A DNA stretch of 64,000 bases from Hirudo medicinalis (lineage: Eukaryota; Annelida; Clitellata; Hirudinida; Hirudinidae): positions 1 to 64,000 of the forward strand of contig MPNW01000090.1 in the NCBI GenBank assembly GCA_011800805.1. The letters are read 5' to 3'. Under the pieces are notes generated by a model. The model ran no database searches. It saw only the letters and a program-made list of their open reading frames with translations, and was not told the DNA's origin. Below, in pieces: positions 11,828 through 24,200 of this stretch. A program made the translations under genes and the position numbers. How positions within the stretch are numbered: position 1 is the first letter of the stretch; each line of letters starts with the position of its first letter.

Positions 11828-14800
11828 TCACACTGATTCTGGGACGTCAATTCCAATCTCTGAAAATTGAAAATGTCCCTCAATAAATAATTTATTTTAG
11901 TGATGAGATGAGTATCGAATTCTAATATTAAGATACTAAATCGTCAAATATTAAATATGTCCTACGGAATTCACAAAATGTTCCCGTGAACGATGGCGGA
12001 CAGGAACACAATTTTGGGAGGTTGGAGTTGCAGATTCCACCGTTGTGGCATGGCTTGCTGTTACAGATTTCTGGAACATTTGAAAGCGATTTTCAAATTA
12101 AATATGGTTAAATCATCCATAAATGCAGTAATGCAATTAGATAGAGAACAGCAATGCATTCATTGATTCATTAGCTGTCGGATAATAACTCTTTAAAATT
12201 GTGATCTACTAAAATCTTTTTAAAATTCTAACGGAAGTATCCTCTGCAGTATGACACCAGGCTGTGTGTTGGTTCAGTCCAGAACCATTTGGCATCCCGA
12301 GAAATGTCGGGAATGGGTTTCGTCACGTCAGGACATCTTCCTCCTTCTCCGTTGGATGCGAATGTTTTCCTTGCAATCCATTCTTTGTCATTGAATCCAA
12401 GTTTGAACCAACCAGTTGTGGCGCGGGATGTGCATTTCCAGTTTAAATCAACCGAACCTGATAAATAATGTTTATTAACAATTATAGCGATCATAGTAAT
12501 AGTAATATAAAGTTAGATAAAACCAAAATTACCTTAGAGAAGTAACAAATAAAGTAGTTTGTTTTTATTAAAATCCAACAAACAATCGAATTACTACGTA
12601 GGAATATTTCGGAAACTTGAAAACTCACTCAAGATTCCAGAGCAGTTGGGGCGAAGGTCATTGACGTCAGTGGAAAGCAGAGCAACAAGTCTGGTGTTTG
12701 GATGAAGTGAAAAGGAATCTACTAAATTCCAAGAGTTACCGTTTACGATTTTCTGCAGACGATCATCGATGTACAAAGTATCGAGTTTCTCTTTGGCGGT
12801 AATTTTCAATGATGTAAAAGTCACTGTTTATGAAATATGACATTTTATTAAACTAATCCAGTAATTTATTACTTATTGAAAAATAAAAACCGGTCGAAAT
12901 TTATCACGTTGGGCAATTTACAATGAAAATAAACCTGCAGCCAAAATATATTAAGAAAGAGAAATTTTACCTTTGTCACAGAACATACCGGAATAACCAG
13001 GGGAACATGTGCAGAGGGTTTTAAAGTTTTTGTTGCACGTTCCCCCGTTTTGACAAGGCCTTGATTTACAAGCATCTACAACATTTGAGGCGATAGATAA
13101 AATCATAAAAATAAATATCACTACGGTATCTCATAACATTTAATATTATTAATATTAAATATGAGACTTGGGAGCTCCCCAATCTAAATTTATTTACTAG
13201 AACCAGCAACAGCTAAAATGTATGAGCCGCACTAGAGCGAAAACCGTGACCCCTCGGCCGCCGACACCCAGGTAAATTGATATAATTACCCAGCTAAAGT
13301 ACAACTATATATCAATACGGCTGTTGAAGTTATAATTTTGTAAGGGCATCCATAAATTTTGAAAACTTTCCTAAATTTAATTTAAATCATAAATTTTGTT
13401 TCTCTCACCGATATATCCACGACAGTAAACCACCATGTCGTGATCTCTGCTCTGATTGGTCCAAATCCAGTTCGCTTTGCTGGAAACTCCTTCAACGAAA
13501 CCACTCTTGCAGGCTGTGATTCCAGTTTTATCATTCTTTCCAGTGACGAAAGCTTGTGGCCATTTTGAATCGTCATAACCCAATGCTGACCACCCCATTC
13601 TGAAAAAAAAAGAGAACAACTATGTTATTAAGTTATAATACCAATATTAATAATTGTTATTAGGTAAAAGCCTCTTGTTCTGGTATATTATTGTTCTGGA
13701 TACTATTATATTAAATAGTATTATATAATATTAGTACTAATACAACTAATGCGATAAAATTACTGTAAATAACCATTACCCTTGGCGCTTCTTAAGCTAT
13801 GCATACGGCGGTTCTTAAATTAACTAGTGTTAGTATTATTACTAAGTTCACCTGGCTTCGTGACTGCATTTCCAATGAGCTCCTGAGAGCAGGTGTTCAT
13901 ATGAAGAAGATGCGATGATTCCTGCACAAGCGTTATCGATGTTTGAGGCCACGATTGCCATCAGTCTTGAGTGATTCGGAACGTTGTGCGGACTTGTCCT
14001 ATTCCAGATGGTGTCATGCTGAACTGGTTTCAAGCGTACACCATCCACATAAATCGCCCCGAGAAATTCCTTGGCTGTGATTTTTAAGTCGAGGCTCGAA
14101 ACTGTGAATTAAATAAGTAGGGTTTTTTTCAATTGTTTAAAAGTGGAATGACCAATGTTTTCTCTATTTAACCATTATCTATATTTTAAACTTGTTAACA
14201 TAATTATTTCGATTATTATTATAATTATTGTAATAAGACCTTTCACTTCGCAATGTCGACCAGTGAAGGCGAAGGGACAGTTACACCTATATTCTCCTGA
14301 ATAACTGCCATTCACGGGTTTTGGTGATATGCAGATTCCGCTGTTTAAACAAGGTTTTTTGGTGCATGGATCTCTTTTATCTGAACATTTTCATTGATGC
14401 GACATTAAAAATCGAGATATGTCATAAGATCTAAGAAGTCATAAAATGTACCGATCTGGCAGAAGTCGCCGAAGAAATAAGGAGGGCAAATGCATTTCTT
14501 GACGTTGTTGATGACGCAGGTTCCGTTATTTTTACATGGATTCACCAAGGCACAAGATGCTAAAAAAAGAAAAATGGTTGAAAGATTCAATCAAATAAAT
14601 GCTGATTTATCGCTTATTAATCTTAAGATTGTATTACCTTCGAGTATGGGATTCAAAGTTCAAAATAAGACTAACGAATTTCACAGAATTTTCCAAAATA
14701 ATTGGTCGGACAATCACAAATCTTGGTATCATTTTCAATTCTGCATTTTCCCTTGTTCTGGCAGGGGTTTTCCGTCTCGCAAGTTTCTGAGTACATTGTT

Positions 14801-15656
14801 TAATAAATTAGTTACAATCAAGAACTATGCATCAAGATGTAATAATGTTGAAAACTAGATAATAGACTTACTGAGCTGGCAGTAAGTTCCTGTAAATCCC
14901 GCTAGACAGGAACAAAGTTTGGGGTTGTTTTTCAAGCAGGTTCCTTTGTTCAAACATGGATTGCGTGTTTCGCACAAAGCTTATCGAATTTGCAATACAT
15001 TTGATAATTCTAAATAATGTATGTTGTCGTTAGTTAATATTTATTAATTTGTTAATGATAAATCCAACCAACGCAGGTAACATCGGCAGTAGGAAACAAC
15101 TTCATCTCCTATTTCCGTCCAGACCCACGATGCATTCGGATTGATCTTTGGAACTCTGCCCATGGATGGACAATTAGGGACATTCCCATTGTTGCTTCCT
15201 ACGGCAATGGAAGAGTTCCACTTTGAATCGTCAAATCCCAAATGTCCTGCAGTGGGCCCGCCTGATTTCGTGCATTTGCAGGTTTTATTAGAGGTGAGGA
15301 AATAGCTGTCTATTGAACCAAGAAGTCCAGGACAACGAGTTCGAAGGCAGCCGTTGAACGCACGGCAAGAAGCCTAGTGTGTGAGTGGAGCTTGAATTCA
15401 AGTGGATTGTTCCAGGGACGATGGAGAGGAATGTCGACCTCTTTTCCGTCTATAAAAAGTTCTGTCAGGTTGTCTTTGCTTGTCAGGAACAGAACTATTT
15501 GTCCTGCGGAACAGTTACAATAACATCAGCGGCATCGATTTCATTTTTGTAAAATTTATATTAGTGAAATGATGTCCAACCGGAAGCTTTGATTGATTCA
15601 TTTAGAACAAGCAGGACAATCAAAAATAACGTCAGTTGTTTCATTTCGTGTCTCAT
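11828..15656 (-). CDS. Secreted EGF / jelly-roll module protein B (one frameshift)
   Basis: Predicted secreted paralogue of protein A, about 692 residues if the frame is continuous. Exons in transcript order: 15581-15656 (signal peptide, alternative in-frame ATG at 15644), 15073-15503, 14872-14979, 14676-14786, 14452-14559, 14240-14380, 13852-14101, 13409-13599, 12971-13075, 12629-12823, 12233-12457, 11966-12070, 11828-11859. Order: module 1, four EGFs, module 2, EGF, module 3, EGF, short tail containing IDVPES (gene A: VDVPGP). Modules 2 and 3 are split by an intron as in gene A; module 1 is in a single exon. That exon is one base short for its flanking phases: reading frame changes near 15357-15362, between LLAV and NGC. 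It is either a sequence error or a disabling deletion. Function unknown; extracellular carbohydrate or matrix binding is a guess. Confidence 0.7.
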
Positions 15657-17299
15657 GTTTTGTGACTCAAACTCCCACTGAACCTCTTTTTAAGGCTGAG
15701 ATCTCTTCTTAGAAGTCGAGATAAGTTATCGTGCTGATAATACATTTCGTAATTTACGAGATAAAATGTTTTTATAAAACTTGTGCTCAAAATTGAAAAT
15801 GTCGCTCGAATCCAAAATATTAACATCATAACGTAAAGAGTAATTTGATTTAATGTCTACGAGCATTCCACTAACTCAGGCGTGTCTGCTTCAGCGATTA
15901 GCATCTCGTTCGTAGTCACTTTCTGCGACAAATTGCGACATCTTGATCTCATTTGATAATTCATAGATTTATTAAATTAACGAATGAGAGCTGTAGATGG
16001 TATTGATAATTTCCAAGTTATTGAGTGTAATATAATAAATATTGAATACTTAAGCATGTCAAAACTTTCCATGATTTTTTTTTATCCTGTGGTCAACATA
16101 AGATTGTATTGTTTAACACTGAAATAAGCCTTATCTCTGCTAGTATAAATAGTTACAGTACTTAATATGGTTAAAGCTACTTTGCACAATTTTTATCATT
16201 TTAAGAAGCGGAATGACCCTAATTCTAAAATGAATTAATAATGAAACTTTAGGGCTGCCAAATTTAATCTATGGAGCGTCTCTTGTTCTCAGACTTCTCA
16301 ATTTTCCTCCTATTTATTAAAAACGTCAAAGGGGTTTTAAAAATTTTTATTAATTAGTTAAACAAAATATAAAACTCATGCAAATCCTTTTAAATGACAA
16401 ATTAATATATTTAAAATTTTATACGTCACTCAAGTCGTGTTTATTCTTTAATTTACAACAGAAGGCTTCAAAGACTATGTTTTAGTCGTCGTTAAGGTAC
16501 ACTAGATGCGTCGGTAGTTTATCTTAAGTTAATTTATCTGCGATCATCAAGCGACTTACAATATGACCTGGATTTTATGGATTTTGAGTAAGTCTTGTTT
16601 GAGACTTAATTTTTAATTTATTGATTCCAGATTTTGGAAAATTTCAAAACAAAAAATGTTAAAGTTGTCAATATATTCTACATGCTTACTAACTTCAATC
16701 TTCTAGTTTCATTCTTTGTTTTCTTTGTCCTCAGACACATTTTCAACCTTTTTTTAGTTTCATAGCATTTTGCATTGAGCAAATAGTCTAAGTTAAATGC
16801 TTTGGTTCTAGAGATTTGACTCCACCAACATTTGTGATATATATATATATATATATACACAAATATACATATATCACAAATATATATATATATATATATT
16901 ATGCAAATTTTTCTCTTTTTATTTTGTAACTTACTATCAGTTTATTGAGTGTTGTTATATGTTGCATGGCTATGAATAGTTATGTTTTAGTATATTCTAG
17001 ACTTATAGGCAATATGTATTCATTATTTCCTCCAAAAAGTTTCATTGGCTTTGTAATTTGAGTCTAGATTGAATCATTAAATTAAAAAGTTTCCTTATTG
17101 AAAATGATTTCCAAGTCAGGCATGGATGCAACAGCTCAGATTAGATGGCAGTTTATATTGTGTGCCCCTTCATGAGTTTCAATTCTTGATTGCTAAAGCA
17201 CATCTCATGAGGAGGTTAAAATCTTTAAAAGTCATCATTCCTCGACGTTTCGCTTTCTTTATAAAAGTGGATGTTATTCAACACTTAAAGTTTAAAAAA
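15657..17299. other. Intergenic, EGF gene B / Crumbs (divergent)
   Basis: No coding exon is supported. It contains the AT-microsatellite palindrome at 16830-16899. Promoters of both flanking genes should lie here; none can be pinpointed by motif. Confidence 0.5.
16830..16899. repeat. (AT)n microsatellite inside a palindrome
   Basis: AT runs at 16837-16857 and 16880-16899. The 13-base arm ATTTGTGATATAT (16830-16842) is matched by its exact reverse complement at 16869-16881. Confidence 0.85.
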
Positions 17300-18412
17300 A
17301 TGGCTTGGCCCATGGAGCTAATGTTGCTGTGCTTACTAGTGTCATGCAGAGGTATCGCTAGTATGACAAGTAATCTCAGAGACTTTAGTATTCCTGAAAA
17401 CATGAAGTTTCTTACATTTAGTCATTAAATTTTATATTTCAAGGTTTTTATGTTGTTTTTGTTCCTTCGACAACCACTACAATGAGCCCAGCACTTACGA
17501 CAGCAACAAGTGCATCGAAGGAACCTCAACTGTCATCTCTCAATGGTAGTTCTGCCATCAAGATTAACAGAGTTTTGCAGCTGAACAGTTCCTTCTCTCT
17601 GGGTGTAAGAATGTGTAAAGGGAATTCGGATCTCGTAACACAATCGGGCGCGTCCGGAGATAGTTTCAAGCTGAGATCCGTTGATCGGAATGTCGTCTTG
17701 TCCTATTCCCTTCGTTCTAATCGATCTGGAGCGGTCGAACTTACCTTGGCAACGAATCTGGAGCTCGAAACTTGGTTCGAAATCCACTGGAATGTTTCAG
17801 AAGAGAGACGCATCGGATTTTACGTGGACGGCAAAGGTTCCGATTTCATCGTAACTTTGAATTCTACTTTGGAGGATGACATGAGGAGTATCGATCTTTC
17901 CAATGGAACCGAATTAATCATCGGAGGGAATTTTACGGGATGCCTCAAATCTGGAGAGCAAATCGACCTCTCTCCATTTTCCACTGGAAATTGCTTTCTC
18001 GATGGTGGACAATGTCCAGAAGGTAGTTATTGCATTTCACTGATTCAAAAAATTAAAACTCCATGTACATTTAAATTTGAATGATCATGAATCCATGAAT
18101 CCATTGTACAGCTTCCTTTGAGGATGAGCTGATGAGTTTTGTGGATTAATATGCAGTTGTGATGAACTTAATTTGCCCTTTGTGATTCATACAATTTGAA
18201 TTTTATTAATTACAATGATGATGGTGATGGTGACGATGGCGATGGTAATGATGACGGCATTGTAGATTCCAGACGCAGCTACACATTGATTGACGCTTTC
18301 TTCAGACACAAACATGTCAAGAACAAAGATGATAATGATGATGACGATGATGATCTGTTTGTGTAAGAAGTTGAATGTTTGTTTTATGCCATCAGTTGAT
18401 GAGTGGTGATGG

Positions 18413-18447
<35 letters not shown>

Positions 18448-21237
18448 GCGAAAATGTGAGGAGTTAGAATTTATATGTGGTGTCTGCAAATGTGCTTCAT
18501 TCCAAAAGCATCAGCATGTATCCATGTTCGTTGAAGAATCTATGTAGCCAACACCACAATCATTATTGAACATTTTCAAGCTGTGAATTTCAATAGAAAT
18601 TAGAATTTTCCAAAGTTCATGATTTATTGCTTCCGCTGACAGACAATGAACTCCACATTCCTGTACATTCAACTTGACGTTCGTTGATAAGCTTTTAAAA
18701 TTTACTGATGAGGAGAATTTCTCAAATAATGGAGATTGGTGTCTTGGAAATACCCATCTTCGTCCATGTGAACGTTAAAAAACAATTCTGCCTTCCAGCT
18801 CATCTTCTTTCTAAATTTCTTTCAGAAGCTGTCAAGTCGTGTGCAGACGTTACTTGTCAGAACAACGGATCTTGCGAGGAGAGCACTTCACCTCGGTGTG
18901 TCTGTCCATCAGGTATAAAGTTGTACCTTGTTCTCCGTTTTTGAGTGACGATGCGTCATCGTCATCATCGCTATCATGATCGTCATGACGACGCCGATGA
19001 TGGTTTAGTAATTTCTGGTTTTTCAGTCAATGAATATTGCATCTTGCATCATGTTTTTTTTTTGTCTTGAGAAATTATTCAGCACGTGTTGAGAGCTCAA
19101 TTGCTGAATCAACTTGTTATAATTATGGCTTTAAACCCCGCAATGTGTTTTCGTTTAGCTACAGTCATTTCATCTGAGTAATGGCAATGATTTTGCACCC
19201 AATACTTTCATTATTCCTGTTAAGCGTGCGGCGTGTGAATAGGTAAAAAAAAGAGAGTCATGAAATTATAAAATGGAAACCATGAATAGAAATAAAAAAA
19301 ATCACAGCGCAAAAGTCCTCCTTAGTCATCAACATGCAGGTTTTAAGGGGACGTTTTGTGAGGAGGTGGACAGCCCTGGTGGCTGTTCGAAGTCCTCATG
19401 TCTCAACGGTGGAACGTGTGTGAAAAAAGATGGCAACTTTAGCTGCTCCTGCGTCCAAGAAGTCATTGATCACGGTAACTTCACGACGGGAAACAATTCT
19501 TACAAGTAAACAGTTCACTTTTAAACATAGTACTATTAGTGAATGTATGTACGTTGGTTAGTGTGAAAATGTAAGTTAGCAGGTGTAGTTACTAACTTCA
19601 TTAGTAAAATGATGTCGATCTGAGTTGACTTCTGAATGGTGATTTTAGTTAATAGTTTTATTATTAATCATCCAACAAATATCAAACTGACAACTGCTCA
19701 TGTCGTTCGTGGAAAAAAAATGAATAAAGTATGGATTTCAACTCTAAATCCATTCGAACATGGAGATTTCAGCAGTATTTAAACACATCTGCTAATTTAA
19801 TGGTACAACATCCAGGGTAGGATATGAAGGAGAGTTTTGTGAGAAGTGGATTGACGCGTGCAACCTCATGCCCAGCATTTGCATCGAGGGGGCGTGCAAA
19901 AAAGACACACAAAGACCCCTCGGGTTCACGTGTTTCTGCCCTCAGGGCGAAGATTTTAGGGGTGAGTTTCAGTTATAAATGACTTCATTCATAGAATGAT
20001 TGGTATTTAAATGACTTTGCGTTTTTATTTTCTGAAAGATAATGATGATGATGATGATGATGATGATGACGACGATGATGATGGTGGTGGTGGTGGTGAT
20101 GATGATGTTGACGACGAGAATGGTGATGACGATGATATTCTCTGATGATGGTTATTTAACCAATTTTTGATCAGCTATCACTTCTTTGTAATAGATTTAA
20201 GTAGGCCTGAACAATAGCAGTTTGGAATATCTATCAAGTTTTTGCGAATTTCTCAGTTATCAAGCGTACATCTGGGTTTTCACGACATTAAATGTACTGA
20301 CGCATTCTTAAAGCACTTCTCTGAAGATACATTCGCCAATTCGAAGTCAAATGCGCAGTTTCATGGTTTCTTTTAAATTGAATTTTAAAAATTTTCGTCG
20401 ATCGAAGCAACAAAAAAAGCGAAATTAAATGATTTATTTAAATTTGAAATTCTGCAAATTATTTGAATTATTCAACATACTCTAAATTTCAGTGCTATTT
20501 TCTTAAAGAAGCTTAAACTCTCTCGACACCAATAAAGAGTTTTTCATTGCATCAACAGTCTCCCACTGTTTTCATTGGCTTAATTGGGTTAATGGTGCAT
20601 TTTGATGGCGCATCTCTCGAGAGAGTTGACGAGGGATGCACACAACAACTACACAACACAAGCTGGTTGCAACACGACACCGCACACTGATGATGCATTC
20701 TGTCATCTCTAAGCAGGAAGCTGATCGACCACAACCCACAGACAACCAATTTTCGTAGTTTTATTTATTTTATTCAGCCAGTTAAAATTCGGGAGTTAAA
20801 AACCGGCCGGCTGTTTAAAAGTGCTGTGGAAGTAATTAATCAGAAAATGACGCATCCACTCATCAGTGGATCTTAAAAACATTTCAAATCTATCGATTCG
20901 ATGCTCTGTGAATAAGTACCTCAAGTATTGACGAGTTGTGACTCCTGTTTTGTGTCATCAGCTATGAACATCATCCTCTCTATCTGATGGTGGTGATGAT
21001 GATGATGATGATTCTGCTAAGGATCACCATGTTGTGGTAATAGGCTATTGGAGATGATGATGGTGTTGATGATGGCGGTGACTAATTCTTTATCTGACTT
21101 GAAAAAGAGGTTTTTTTTATTTGTTTTTTAAATATTTAAATTATTTTTTAAATTATTAATAATTACGCTTTTATTATTGTTATTATTATTATCATTATTA
21201 TTATTATTATCACTATCATCATCATCATCATTATTAT

Positions 21238-21269
<32 letters not shown>

Positions 21270-24200
21270 TCATATTATTATTATATTTTAAAATTGCATT
21301 TATTAATTTTAATATTTTGCAATTCTCTCCCCAAAATATTCTCTGGCTTTTTTATATCAAGCAATAACTACAACAATCCTTCTCATTTTTTACGTAATGC
21401 ACATGAATATAGTCCTTCTTTTTCTAAGTCCACTAAAATTATTCTCGATTCAATGTTATGGTCCTAGACTTTATTCCTCTATACCTTCATCTATCAAAGA
21501 TCTAATCCAATTACATACATGTCCTTTTAATTTGCCTTATTTATTGTTTAAAAAGTTATTTATTGCGTGGAATTGTATAGTTTATAATTTTGTAAATTAC
21601 TCTTTGTAAAAGCTTCCTGTATATAATGATTTATTGGGTCAGTCTGATAGCGGAAGCGAAGCGTGCGCTTCCTTAAGGCTGGTGTTGTTGTTGGTGTTGC
21701 TGCTGCTGTTGTTGTTGTTGGTGGTGTTGTTGTTCGATACAACATTGTCACTGTTGTCCATGAATGAGAAGATCAACCGAGTCTCATGTGTTTTTTTTTG
21801 TAAATTACCCTTCTATTCAGACAATTAATCACTTCCCTCTGGTGTTTATTTGTTTCCAGCCGTCGTTACATTACTTTCCGACGTGTTTAATTCATGCTGC
21901 GAATGCATGCCTATCATCGATAGGCTAATTCATCCTATCCTTTGTCAGTCACTTTAAGCTGAAAACTGTTTCTTCTGAGCAACATGATTTTTCTTTGCAC
22001 TGCTTCCTTTGAAAATTAACTTGTAATGATTTCAGTTGGAGAATACTGTCAGTATAAGACGGACATTTGCCGAGTGGGTTCCAAGTGTCTGAACGGAGGA
22101 ACGTGTGTCGCACTGGGCGGTGAAAAGTTCAGGTGCACGTGCGCTCCTGGATTCACAGGTAATGATTGATGGTGGACAACTTTCTATGAATGCATGCGTC
22201 CTAATGACATCGAAACTTTAGAAATAAAAAAAAAACATCTCAGTCTGGGAATCCCAGGATTCACAATCTGATGACTTATTCTTTCGTAACCAGGCAAGAA
22301 TTGCCAAGTCAACATAAACGAATGTGCCTCGAATCCATGCATGAACAACGGAACGTGCGTGGATGGGATCAACTCTTTCACCTGTTCCTGTCTCAACGGA
22401 ACCGTGGGACTTTCCTGCGAGACGAACATCAACGAATGTGCTTCTGCTCCTTGTCTCAATGGAGGTCAATGCATCGACCTCATCAACGGGTCAGTCTCTC
22501 AACTCTCTCGGTCGGGCTCGAGCGATTGCCATGCGTTATGAATTTATTGTTGGCTGTTGTGATGATTTGTCTGAGCCTGTTGCTCTCCCATGTCTCTGAA
22601 TCTACCTGTGCAGGTTTGCTGAATGGTTGCTATTTGTTTGATCTTCTGAGGCTTAATGAAAGTTAATTGGTCCTTTAGTAAGTGATCAGTTTGTCGTGAG
22701 TTGAATAGTCACGCTGCGTGAGGTAATTGACGTAATGTCCATGATTGTTAAAAAATAAACAATCAAACAAATGATGCTCATTGAAATAAATTAAATGACT
22801 ATTTTTAATTGAATGTGGCTGATGAATGATGTAATAATATTATCGATCGATTTTAAAAGGGATACACATGAGGTGGATTCCGATGATATTCATAGGTTTG
22901 TTTGGCAGTCGTGGTTGCATGTAGTGTTTTCGATTTTAGAGCAATTTTTTGAAACTCTGGTTTCGGGTTTTACTATTTAAAACCCGGGTTTTCCTGGGTT
23001 TCGCCTTCCATGTATAAATTATTTAGATTTTTTATTTATTTACTTATTTGCTATTAACAGCTAAATAATTTTTGTGCTACAAAGTACAGACAGATTGCAG
23101 ATGATGTAATACTGACTAACCAAAACCTTTGAAAAATAATAGAATATTAAAATTGACCTAGTATGATAGAGGTCGTCAGAAGTACTTGATTTATCTCACA
23201 TTTTCAAGATAACTTAAGCAGTGCACAGAAAAGAAGACAGTAAGCATGTGCATGGATTACAAAGAAGCATAAGTTACAGACATATGAGTCACATCCTGAA
23301 CATTGATTCGATTGTCAAATAAGGGAAATGAGATGATAAAAGTGATTTGATAACGAGATATGATTAGAGTAGCTACCTGATAAGGAACGTATTTAAAGGA
23401 AAATATTTTTTAAATAAATATTGAAAGTTTCACAAAATTCCTTTTCGTTTATGCCAAAACACCCAAAGCCAATTTCTATATACCATATAAAGACATATAT
23501 GATAAGGTTAATAGATTTTATTTACATCATTGCACTCAAAGTGTCATCATTATAACATATTGGTTTGTTGAACAGAACTAAAGCAAACAAATGTACAAAT
23601 GTAAAGCTTTGAATACATTGCTGGGACATCAAATTAAGACAGTCAAAAGGAATAATCCCAAAGGAATTGCTTCCTGTCGAGGGTTGCAACCATCAATGTA
23701 ATAGTGACAATAAGAATTTATGGCAAAGGGTGCCTAAAAATTTGCATCAATATATAAAATTTGCTCATCGGTAAATTCGTTATTCAAATCGGTAAATCAA
23801 TTATGCAAGCCTCTAATTTTATATGTGTAGATAATATAAACGAACATTGTTGTGGTACACAAATTAGCTGCAGAATAATGTTTTATCTAACCTATAGCAA
23901 ATGTGTAAAACCCAGGTTTTAAGCAAAACAAAATCCTGGTTTCAAGTCCATAAAATCTATGAAGTACCCGGGTTTTTGGTTTCGGGGAAACCCGGGGCAA
24001 AAACCGTAGCTGCATGTTATGTTAACTAGCATGAGACCCTAATGTGTTGGTGATGCATGCCATACCCTTGTTAGTGCATGCCCTGGCTAATGTCCCCCTG
24101 AAGTCTTTGTTATGGGTGGTCTAATGAATAATTAATGATTTCATATCAAGTATTTCAAATGCAAAAATTCAAACATTTAAAATAACGAATAAATTAGTAT

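Noticed and set aside
13190..13310. GC-rich block in an intron of EGF gene B
   Set aside because: Stands out in composition, but I found no inverted ends, target duplication or coding content.
14490..14858. 122-residue plus-strand open frame
   Set aside because: Runs antisense across EGF exons 14452-14559 and 14676-14786 of gene B; no splice logic or homology.
18187..18489. Poly-His frame on the minus strand
   Set aside because: Translation of GAT/ATC repeats inside a Crumbs intron.
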